Assembly (NCBI RefSeq): GCF_014650955.1
Contig: NZ_BMVY01000022.1
Coordinates: 1 to 64,000, forward strand
Direction of reading: 5' to 3'
Length of the DNA: 64,000 bases
From: Streptomyces tauricus
GTDB lineage: Bacteria; Actinomycetota; Actinomycetes; Streptomycetales; Streptomycetaceae
Below the pieces are notes generated by a model. The model was not told the DNA's origin and did no database searches. It saw only the letters and a program-made list of their open reading frames with translations. Of this stretch, positions 1-6,994 are shown piece after piece; the stretch's first letter is position 1, and every line of letters begins with the position of its first letter. The position numbers were made by a program, and so were the translations under genes.

Positions 1-1641
1 GCGGACGCGGCGGCCGAGGGGCGCCGGCGGCCGGGGGTGTTGGAGGAGCGGCGGCGTCGGGTCGGTGCGGTGGCGACGGACGCGGCGGCGGAAGGGCATC
101 GCCGGCAAGAGGCCGCGGCCGAGCAGCGCCGACAGGACGAAGAGGCCGCGGCGGAGGAACAGCGCCGGCAGGAAACAGCGGCGGCTGCGCAGGCCCAGGG
201 GCAGCCGGAGGTGAGGCAGCGTCGAAGAGGGCTGCGGCGCCTGGCCGATGCCGGCGGACAGCTCAGGAGGGTCGCCGGAAAGATGAGACAGCTCCTCGCC
301 ACGTCGTCCAAGACCGACAAGGCCAAGAAGATCCTCGACCCGCCCGACACGGTGGCCAACCGCATCAACGCGCCCACGGAGGGCGGCGTCCGGACGCAGG
401 CGCAGGCCACGGGCGACACCGGTCAGGTGGAGGCCACCGCGATCGTCGCCCAGGTCGACACCGGGATCAACGCGGTGACCGATGTCCTGGGGGTGGTCAA
501 CGACGCGCGCGCCCTGAACACCGCGCGCAAGGGCCGCAAGGGCGTGGGCCCGGAGTCGCACAAGCCCAGGAAGGACATGAACGGGAAGCCGCTCGGCGTG
601 GTGCAGAACGTCGGCATGGTCGCCGGCGATGCCACAGGCATGGCCAACGCCGCGGTGAGGAACGCCGGCCACCTGGGCGGGGTGTCCGCTCTCGGGGAGG
701 CCACCGGCGTCTTCAGCATTTTCTATTCCACCGTGATAGCCGCCCGTGACTCCACCGTCCTCTGGAAGACCTACAACAAGAACCGCGCACTCAAGGGTCT
801 GGTCCAGGGGCCCTCCGGCGACGCGTCAGGGTACGAGGGCCAACTCCAGCACGTACACGACCGGTTGGGGGAGGTGCAGCGGCGGACGGCCGGGGCGGGG
901 CCCGCGCGGGAGCAGGAGGGCGGCGAGTCGGACGTCGTCGCGGCGGAAGTGGGCACGGCCGCCGCGGAACTCGGGGCGGGCGTCCTTGAGGTCAACCAGC
1001 TACTGCACGCCGAACTGGCCCAGATCATCCAGTACGCACGGCACAAACAGCACACCAAGATGGGCAAGCGCATCGCCAGTCTCGGCGGAAACACCGTGCG
1101 TACCGCGGGCGGTGGCCTCGCGATCGCCGCCGCCGCGGGGGCGATCGCCGGCCCGGCGGCACCTGCCGTGGCCGGCGTGGCAGCGGCCCTCCTGCTCAGT
1201 GGCGCCCTCTACAAGGGGGCCAGGGCGGGCAGCAACCGGTATGTCGCCGCACGGCACCCCGACCGGTGGGCCAGGCCCACGCCGGCTCAGGCCGAGGCCG
1301 GGACGGAGCGGCCAGACGCAGCCGCAGCGGCGTCCGCGCCCGCACCGGCCGAGCGCCGCGACGCGTTGAAGGAGTTCTTCAAGGTGACGAAATCCGTCCA
1401 ACAGGGCGAGCGTCACTACATGGCGCAGAAACTGTACGCGCTCGCGGCCGGCCCGGACGTCCCCGCGAGCAGGAACGCCCCCGACGGCGTCCGTGAATCG
1501 GCACGCGCACTGCTCGGGGTCCTCAAAGCCGGCCCGTCCCAGCACAGGAAGACGCCGGAGGAGTGGGCGTCATCGCTCAACGACCCCGCACAGCAGAGCG
1601 CGTGGGAGAAGGAGATAGCCAACCAGCTCTCCTCGGCCTGA
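1..1641 (+). CDS. Ala/Glu/Arg-rich coiled-coil protein of unknown function, 5' partial
   Basis: The reading frame is open from the first base of the window, so the true start is probably upstream; a GTG at 37 is the first internal candidate (534 aa from there). The first 65 residues are low-complexity heptad-like Ala/Glu/Gln/Arg repeats, a predicted coiled coil. A globular middle follows, then a long Gly/Ala-rich hydrophobic stretch at about residues 355-395 that could be a membrane or hairpin segment, then a charged C-terminus. I recognise no family. It ends 173 bp before the convergent phosphoesterase gene. It could belong to a toxin, contractile-system cargo or cell-surface locus lying to the left, but nothing visible proves that. 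Confidence 0.6.
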   Translation, partial: ADAAAEGRRRPGVLEERRRRVGAVATDAAAEGHRRQEAAAEQRRQDEEAAAEEQRRQETAAAAQAQGQPEVRQRRRGLRRLADAGGQLRRVAGKMRQLLATSSKTDKAKKILDPPDTVANRINAPTEGGVRTQAQATGDTGQVEATAIVAQVDTGINAVTDVLGVVNDARALNTARKGRKGVGPESHKPRKDMNGKPLGVVQNVGMVAGDATGMANAAVRNAGHLGGVSALGEATGVFSIFYSTVIAARDSTVLWKTYNKNRALKGLVQGPSGDASGYEGQLQHVHDRLGEVQRRTAGAGPAREQEGGESDVVAAEVGTAAAELGAGVLEVNQLLHAELAQIIQYARHKQHTKMGKRIASLGGNTVRTAGGGLAIAAAAGAIAGPAAPAVAGVAAALLLSGALYKGARAGSNRYVAARHPDRWARPTPAQAEAGTERPDAAAAASAPAPAERRDALKEFFKVTKSVQQGERHYMAQKLYALAAGPDVPASRNAPDGVRESARALLGVLKAGPSQHRKTPEEWASSLNDPAQQSAWEKEIANQLSSA

Positions 1642-1814
1642 ACGGCACGCACGAAGAGAGGGGCTGCCCCGCCTCCCCGGGGGTCCGGCCGCCGTGCTGA
1701 GGGAAGCTACTTTCCGGCAGGGCATCGTTCGCCCCTGCGGCCCCGACGCGACGGCAATCCCGGCCGCCGGCGGCTGCGTGTCGCTGCGCGTACGCCCAGC
1801 GACCAGGGCCAGGG

Positions 1815-3035
1815 CTACATCGGGGTGGGCTGCTGCGGGGAGCGGAGGACCAGCAGGGTGATCTCGCTGGGGGCGAAGACGCGGAACGGCGGGCCCCAGA
1901 AGCCGGTGCCCCGGCTGGTGTAGAGCAGGGTGCGGGGGCCGTGGTGGGTCAGGCCGGCGAGGGCGGGCTGGTCGAGGCGGACCAGGTGGTGGAAGGGCCA
2001 GATCTGGCCGCCGTGGGTGTGGCCGGAGAGCTGGAGGTCGATGCCGCCCGCCACGGCCTGGTCGATGAACTTGGGCTGGTGGGCCAGGAGGAGGACGGGG
2101 AGGTCGCCATCGACGCCGTCCAGGGCTCCGTCGAGGTGGGCGCGGTGGCCTGCCAGGCCGGAGGACTCCGCGGTGACGTCGTCCACGCCGGCGACCACGA
2201 GGGTGTCGCCGCCGCGTTCGAGCAGCAGATGGCGGTTGCGCAGCGGTTCCCAGCCCAGTTCGTCCATCAGGTCGACCCAGCCCTGGGCCTCGCTGTAGTA
2301 CTCGTGGTTGCCCGTCACATAGACCCGGGCCCGGGTCGCCCGCACGGTGGCGAGCGGGGCGGCCTGCGCGCGGCGGCGTTCGGCTGTGCCGTCCGCGATG
2401 TCACCGGTGTGGCAGACCAGGTCGGCCTCCAGGGTGTTCACCGTCTCGCACACCCGCTGCGACCAGCGGGCGCGGTCGAGCGGCCCGTAGTGGGTGTCGG
2501 TGATGAGGGCGACACGCAGGCCGTCCAACCCGGCTCCCAGGCGCGGCAGTTGTACGTCGAGTCGGCGCACGCGCGGTACGCGGCGGGCCTCGGCGTACCC
2601 CCAGGCGAGCAGGACGGCGGTCACGCCGAGGACGGCCCACGTGACGATGCGCGCCCTGTCCTGGCTCTCGCCGACACCGGTCAGGGTCAGGGCGAGCCGC
2701 AGCAGGGTGCCGAGCAGGACGGACCAGGTGAACAGGATCCAGCCGGCTCCCAGCAGGGTGTCACCGACGATCGCCGCCCGGTCCTGCTGGCGGCGGCCGT
2801 GCCCGCGGGCCATGGCGAGCGGCATGGTGACGAGGCCGAGGACGAGCAGGGTGGTGCCGGTCAGGGCGACGGGCAGCGGCCAGTGCTGTCCGGTGTACAG
2901 GAGCACCCAGCACGGCACCGCCCACAGCAGGACGGGGGCGATCAGGGGGAGGTAGCGCATCAGGCGGTGCAGTGGGCTCTGCCGCGGGGCCCGCGCTTCC
3001 CTGTCGGCTGGGCGGGTGTTGCTGGTGTCCGTCAC
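1815..3035 (-). CDS. Membrane-anchored calcineurin-like metallophosphoesterase
   Basis: Predicted phosphohydrolase of the YkuE/YaeI-like branch of the calcineurin superfamily (406 aa). About four hydrophobic segments occupy the first 150 residues, and the catalytic domain follows. The metal-binding set is complete and in order: DTH (about 180-182), GD (211-212), GNHE (242-245), a single His in LLLAHQP, and GHTHGGQ near the C-terminus. The frame extends to 3092, but I place the start at GTG 3035 because AAGGAGG lies five bases upstream on the minus strand; the extra 19 residues have no such site. Family members remove phosphate groups from lipid or nucleotide substrates at the membrane; the substrate here is unknown. 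It is divergent from the ABC operon at 3383. Confidence 0.88.
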   Translation of the reverse strand: MTDTSNTRPADREARAPRQSPLHRLMRYLPLIAPVLLWAVPCWVLLYTGQHWPLPVALTGTTLLVLGLVTMPLAMARGHGRRQQDRAAIVGDTLLGAGWILFTWSVLLGTLLRLALTLTGVGESQDRARIVTWAVLGVTAVLLAWGYAEARRVPRVRRLDVQLPRLGAGLDGLRVALITDTHYGPLDRARWSQRVCETVNTLEADLVCHTGDIADGTAERRRAQAAPLATVRATRARVYVTGNHEYYSEAQGWVDLMDELGWEPLRNRHLLLERGGDTLVVAGVDDVTAESSGLAGHRAHLDGALDGVDGDLPVLLLAHQPKFIDQAVAGGIDLQLSGHTHGGQIWPFHHLVRLDQPALAGLTHHGPRTLLYTSRGTGFWGPPFRVFAPSEITLLVLRSPQQPTPM

Positions 3036-3206
3036 GCTTGCCCTCCTTGACCAGAACCGGGCTTGACCGGGCTGCCGTCCCGTCCCGCGCACTGTATCCG
3101 GTGCCCCTCGGACGGCCGAACGTGGCGTTCACGGTCGCGACCCGACGTTCGACTTCCTGGGTGAAGAACGTTGCGGGCGCCTGGAGTTCGGGACGCCGGT
3201 GACGCT

Positions 3207-3262
3207 CCGTACGGCCGTACGGCCGCACGGCCACGCGGCCGTACGGCCATCCGGCCGTACGG
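3207..3262. repeat. Short CGTACGGC-type repeat cluster
   Basis: The motif CCGTACGG / GGCCGTACGG recurs four times in 56 bp, with degenerate copies CCGCACGG and CCATCCGG between. The unit is itself palindromic, so the block can fold on either strand. Its role is unknown; it lies midway between the divergent genes. Confidence 0.6.
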
Positions 3263-3309
3263 TTCCTGAGACCTGTCAGGAACGCGGGTCCAGTCCGTCG
3301 ACGACCGTT

Positions 3310-3357
3310 GACTTGCCTATAAGGAAAGTCAAAGCTAGCTTTCCTTATAGGCAAGTC
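3310..3357. promoter_or_regulatory. Perfect 19-bp inverted repeat, probable operator of the ABC operon
   Basis: GACTTGCCTATAAGGAAAG at 3310-3328 is exactly repeated as its reverse complement at 3339-3357, separated by 10 bases. The centre contains a second perfect palindrome, AAAGCTAGCTTT (3331-3342). The element is far more AT-rich than its surroundings and ends 25 bp before the first gene of an operon that encodes a winged-helix regulator, so autoregulation by that protein is the natural inference. A transcript hairpin is possible, but no T-run follows it. Confidence 0.75.
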
Positions 3358-3382
3358 GAACGGGGAACGGGAGAGCGGTGAC

Positions 3383-3922
3383 GTGAGCACGCACATGGAT
3401 GCCGAACAGGCGTGGCGGGACCTGCAGCGCGTCCGCGTGCCGCAGGAGCGGGTGTACGACGAGGTCGAGCGGTCCGCCACGGGCGGCTCGGGAAGCCTCT
3501 GGGCCACGGCCGCGCTCATGTGGCTCTTCCTGGCCGGGCTGGGCCTGGACCTGCCCGGCTGGGCCGTCGGGCCGGTCATGGCCGCGTACGTCGCACTGCT
3601 GGGCGCGCTGGCCGTGCTCGACCACCGCCGGAGCCGGGTACGCCTGCACCGCACCCGGTACACCCGGCGGATGTTCGCCACCTTCGTCGCGGGGGCGGTG
3701 GTGACCGGCGGGACGGCCCTGCTGTCCGGCCGGCTCGTCGACTCGCTGGAGCCGATGCCCGCAGGTCTGATCCAGGCCACGGTCTCGGCCACGGTGTTCG
3801 TGCTGTTCGTCGGGCCGACGAGCCGCTGGGCGGCCGGGTCGGCGCGAAGCCGCGGCACGCGGGTGGCAGCTACCGAAGCCAGCGGAGCTACCGGAGCCAA
3901 CGGCGCGGGAGCGGGCCGATGA
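3383..3922 (+). CDS. Four-helix membrane protein, first gene of ABC operon
   Basis: 179-aa protein with a soluble charged N-terminus (about 35 residues), two hydrophobic segments (about 38-55 and 60-80), a basic loop, two more hydrophobic segments (about 98-118 and 128-150) and an Ala/Gly/Thr-rich tail. GTG start. Its stop overlaps the ATG of the winged-helix regulator (ATGA), so the two are translationally coupled. No family is recognised. It may sense or anchor something for the regulator, or be an accessory membrane subunit of the exporter encoded next; that is inference from operon position only. Confidence 0.8.
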   Translation: MSTHMDAEQAWRDLQRVRVPQERVYDEVERSATGGSGSLWATAALMWLFLAGLGLDLPGWAVGPVMAAYVALLGALAVLDHRRSRVRLHRTRYTRRMFATFVAGAVVTGGTALLSGRLVDSLEPMPAGLIQATVSATVFVLFVGPTSRWAAGSARSRGTRVAATEASGATGANGAGAGR

Positions 3923-4272
3923 GCATCCCCGCCGGCTTCGACGAGCTGATCCATCCCGCCACCCGGCTGTCGGTGGTCGCGCTGCTCGCCGCCACCGAAT
4001 GGGCGGACTTCGCGTTCGTCCGCGACAGCCTCTCGCTCAGCGACTCCGCGCTCTCCAAACAGCTGCACACCCTGGAGGAGGCCGGATACCTGGAGCTCCA
4101 CAAGGAGGGCGGCGGCCGCAAGCGGCGTACCCGGGTGCGGCTGACGGACCGCGGTCGCGACGCCTTCGAAGGGCATGTCGCGGCCCTCCGCGCGATCGTC
4201 GAGGGCGCCGGTGCCGGGGCGGCTGCCGAGACACCGCCACGGCAGCGACAGGACTCGGGGGCAGGACGATGA
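3919..4272 (+). CDS. Winged-helix transcriptional regulator (MarR/ArsR-like, HTH_27 type)
   Basis: 117-aa single-domain DNA-binding protein. An N-terminal helix (FDELIHPATRLSVVALL) precedes a helix-turn-helix around LSLSDSALSKQLHTLEEAGYL and a basic wing (KRRTRVRLTDRG). This arrangement is typical of stand-alone PF13601 regulators in actinomycetes, which lack a ligand domain. The start is the ATG overlapping the preceding stop; its own stop overlaps the ATG of the ABC ATPase. Its probable target is the 19-bp inverted repeat at 3310-3357. It probably represses the operon, but no effector is evident. Confidence 0.88.
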   Translation: MSIPAGFDELIHPATRLSVVALLAATEWADFAFVRDSLSLSDSALSKQLHTLEEAGYLELHKEGGGRKRRTRVRLTDRGRDAFEGHVAALRAIVEGAGAGAAAETPPRQRQDSGAGR

Positions 4273-5240
4273 CGCCGAAGGCCGCAAAGGCAACAAAGGA
4301 TACAAAGGCCACATACGCCGAGCCCGTCGTCTCGGCGCGGGACGTGACGATGACGTACGGAGACGTGGACGTCCTCCAGGGCGTCGATCTGGACATCCAT
4401 CGCGGCGAGATCTTCGCGCTCCTCGGGCCCAACGGCGCCGGGAAGACCACGACCGTCGAGATCCTGGAGGGCTTCCGGCGGCGTTCCGCCGGTGAGGTGA
4501 GCGTCCTCGGCGCGGACCCGGAGCGCGGTGACGACGCCTGGCGGGCCCGGATCGGGCTGGTCCTGCAGTCCTGGCGCGACCACCGCCGCTGGCGGGTCGC
4601 CGAACTGCTCACGCACTTCGCCACCTACTATCCCGACCCGCGCGACCCGGCCGAACTGCTCGCCCTGGTCGGCCTGACCGCCCAGGGCGGCCGGCAGGTG
4701 GAGCGGCTGTCCGGTGGCCAACGCCGGCGGCTGGACGTCGCGCTCGGCATCGTCGGCCGCCCCGAACTCCTCTTCCTCGACGAGCCGACCACCGGCTTCG
4801 ACCCTGAGGCGCGACGCGAGTTCCATGTACTGGTCGAACGGCTCGCCCGGGAAGAAGGCGTGACCGTTCTGCTCACCACGCACGACCTGGCCGAGGCCGA
4901 ACGGCTCGCCGACCGGATCGCCATGCTGGTCGGCGGCCGGATCAGGGCCTGCGGCACGCCCGCGGAACTCGCCCGGCAGGCCGCCGCCCGGGCCGAGGTC
5001 CGCTGGACGGCCGACGACGGGACGATCCACCGCGAACGCACCGCGGACCCCTCCCAGCTGGTCTGGGAACTTCACCGGCACGCGGACGGCCCGATCGCCG
5101 GCCTGGAAGTACGCCGCCCGACGCTGGAGGACACCTACCTGCACATGCTGCACCGGGAGACCGACGGCACCGACGGCACTGGCGGCATTGACGAGACCAA
5201 CGGCACCGACGGCACCGACGACACGGCGCGGGCCGCGTGA
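4269..5240 (+). CDS. ABC-2 type exporter ATP-binding protein (DrrA/CcmA-like)
   Basis: 323-aa ATPase that energises the permease encoded next. Complete nucleotide-binding domain: Walker A GPNGAGKT (53-60), Q-loop in VLQSW, signature LSGGQ, Walker B LLFLDEP, and switch His in LTTHD. A family-typical C-terminal extension follows the ATPase core. The last ~25 residues are a low-complexity Gly-Thr-Asp repeat (DNA 5159-5224). Start is the ATG in the ATGA overlap with the regulator. The family exports drugs, lipids or antibiotics; the substrate is not evident. Confidence 0.93.
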   Translation: MTPKAAKATKDTKATYAEPVVSARDVTMTYGDVDVLQGVDLDIHRGEIFALLGPNGAGKTTTVEILEGFRRRSAGEVSVLGADPERGDDAWRARIGLVLQSWRDHRRWRVAELLTHFATYYPDPRDPAELLALVGLTAQGGRQVERLSGGQRRRLDVALGIVGRPELLFLDEPTTGFDPEARREFHVLVERLAREEGVTVLLTTHDLAEAERLADRIAMLVGGRIRACGTPAELARQAAARAEVRWTADDGTIHRERTADPSQLVWELHRHADGPIAGLEVRRPTLEDTYLHMLHRETDGTDGTGGIDETNGTDGTDDTARAA

Positions 5241-5251
5241 AAGGGACACCC

Positions 5252-6103
5252 ATGACGAACGTCTGGCGTGCCGGGCTCCAGCGCGGCCGCATCGAACTGC
5301 GGCACCTCCTGCGCAGCCCCAAGGAGATGTCCGGCCATCTGACCAACGTGGTCGTAGCCCTCGTGATCGCCGTCTACGTCACCGGCGATGTGCCCGGCAC
5401 CCATGTCCCGACGGCACATCTCGTGCTCGCGGGCTTCGCCGCCTACCTCCTGTTCCAGATCGGGCTGGTCAACCTCCCGCAGATACTCGTGACCGAACGG
5501 GAGGAGGGCACCCTGCTGCGGCTGCGCGCCACCCCCGGCGGGATACCGGCCTACCTCGTCGCCAAGAGCATGCTGGTGGTCGTCATGGCGGCCGGCACCC
5601 TGGCCCTGCTCCTGGCTGTCGCGGCGCTGCTGGTGGACGGGCCCCTGCCGCACGGGCCCGGCGGCTGGCTGACACTGCTGTGGGTCACCACGCTCGGACT
5701 GCTCGCCGTCGTACCGCTGGGCGCGGCCGTCGGCGCCGTGCTGCCCAACCCGCGCGAGGCGCTGGCGCTGATCATGCTGCCGACGATGGCGCTCCTGTTC
5801 ACCTCCGGAACGGTCTTCCCGAGCACCTCGCTGCCCGTGCCGGTCCAGCAGGTGGCCGCCGTCTTCCCGCTCAAGTGGATGGCACAGGGCCTGCGTTCGG
5901 CGCTGCTCCCCGACACGGCACGGACCGCCGAGGCGGCCGGTTCCTGGGAACTGCCCATGGTCGCCCTGGTCCTCACCGCCTGGGCGGTCCTCGGGTTCCT
6001 CCTCGCGGTGCCCCTGCTGCGCCGCGCCGCCCGCCGCGAGTCCGGCTCCCGTCTGTCCGCCCGCCACCGCAAGGCGGCACAGAGCGGCGCGCTGCCCGCG
6101 TAG
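5252..6103 (+). CDS. ABC-2 type exporter permease
   Basis: 283-aa integral membrane protein with about six hydrophobic segments and the central EREEGTLLRLRATP segment characteristic of ABC-2 permeases. A GTG at 5237 overlaps the ATPase stop, but ATG 5252 is preferred because AAAGGGA lies seven bases upstream. It forms the membrane channel for the ATPase upstream and is the last gene of the operon. It ends 14 bp from the convergent SDR remnant. Confidence 0.92.
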   Translation: MTNVWRAGLQRGRIELRHLLRSPKEMSGHLTNVVVALVIAVYVTGDVPGTHVPTAHLVLAGFAAYLLFQIGLVNLPQILVTEREEGTLLRLRATPGGIPAYLVAKSMLVVVMAAGTLALLLAVAALLVDGPLPHGPGGWLTLLWVTTLGLLAVVPLGAAVGAVLPNPREALALIMLPTMALLFTSGTVFPSTSLPVPVQQVAAVFPLKWMAQGLRSALLPDTARTAEAAGSWELPMVALVLTAWAVLGFLLAVPLLRRAARRESGSRLSARHRKAAQSGALPA

Positions 6104-6117
6104 GCGCCCCGGCAGGG

Positions 6118-6800
6118 CTAGCCCGCCTTCTCGAAATGCGGGCGGAGGTTCGCGGCGAGCACGCGGTCCAGCAGGCGATCGGGCAGGACGCGGGCGAGCC
6201 GGGTGAGGGCCGCCGTGTCGCGGCCGACGGTGTAGCGGGTGCGGGGCCTGCGGTCGGTGACCGCCCGGGCGATCACCAGGGCGGCCTTCTCCGCGGAGAC
6301 CCCGGCGTCGGTGAACGCGTCGATCTGCTTGACGACCGCCCGCATCAGAGGGCCGTACCTCCGCCGGTGCTCCGCGCTCATGTCCGTCGTCAGTTCGCCG
6401 GCCTTGGCGAGGCCGCGTCGGCGCATCTGCGTGCGTACTCCGCCGGGCTGCACGACGACCACCCGCACACCCTCGGAGGCGAGTTCGCGGCGCAGGGAGT
6501 CGCTGATGGCCTCCAGGGCGAACTTCGATGTCGAGTAGGCCCCGGAGGCGGGCAGGGAGACCTTGCCCAGGACCGCGCTGATGTTCACCACCCGTCCGGA
6601 ACCGGCCAGCAGGGCGGGCAGCAGCGCCTGCGTGACCGCGATCTGACCGAAGACGTTGACCTCGAACACCCACCGCCAGTCGGCGAGCGGGAGAGCTTCC
6701 ACCGGCGCATTCGCGGCGACGCCGGCGTTGTTCACCAGGGCCCGAAGCGGTCGGCCCGCCGGGTCGGAGGCGACGCGGCGGAGAGCGTCGCTCGTATGTG
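6118..6800 (-). pseudogene. SDR-family dehydrogenase lacking its N-terminal Rossmann segment
   Basis: From about 6795 to the stop at 6118 the frame encodes an ordinary short-chain dehydrogenase: ALVNNAG, the catalytic Ser region (VVNISAVLG), Tyr and Lys in AYSTSKFALEAIS, and a C-terminal substrate region. The dinucleotide-binding Gly-rich motif and the first ~50-60 residues are absent. None of the three minus frames between 6795 and the upstream MMPL terminator encodes them, and no good start codon with a ribosome site is seen. I read it as a 5'-truncated remnant. An alternative is a shortened protein without cofactor binding. Confidence 0.65.
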
Positions 6801-6941
6801 TCCGACCGAGCCGCTCCACCAGATGCGTCCACTCTCGATCCGTACACGGGTACCGACCAGGGCATCCGTCGACGGTAGGACCCGTGGTACCCACCTTCGC
6901 GGCGCGCCCGACCACCGCACAGTCGTCGGCACTCGTGACCA

Positions 6942-6974
6942 GGCCTCGGGCGCCGTCCGACGACGCCCGAGGCC
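6942..6974 (-). terminator. Hairpin downstream of MMPL transporter gene
   Basis: GGCCTCGGGCG (6942-6952) and CGCCCGAGGCC (6964-6974) form a perfect 11-bp stem with an 11-base loop. It starts about 20 bases after the MMPL stop on the minus strand. There is no T-tail, as is common for actinomycete terminators. It separates the MMPL gene from the SDR remnant. Confidence 0.65.
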
Positions 6975-6994
6975 CATACCCGACACCAGGGGAG

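Larger units (their letters stand above)
3036..3382. other. Divergent intergenic region
   Basis: About 350 bp between the phosphoesterase and the ABC operon without a convincing gene. It holds a GC-rich CGTACGGC-type repeat (3207-3262) and, nearer the operon, a long AT-rich perfect inverted repeat (3310-3357). Both are listed separately. Confidence 0.7.

Noticed and set aside
6795-6990. Missing Rossmann N-terminus of the SDR hidden in another frame
   Set aside because: None of the minus frames contains a TGxxxGxG-like motif or beta-alpha-beta pattern before the MMPL terminator.
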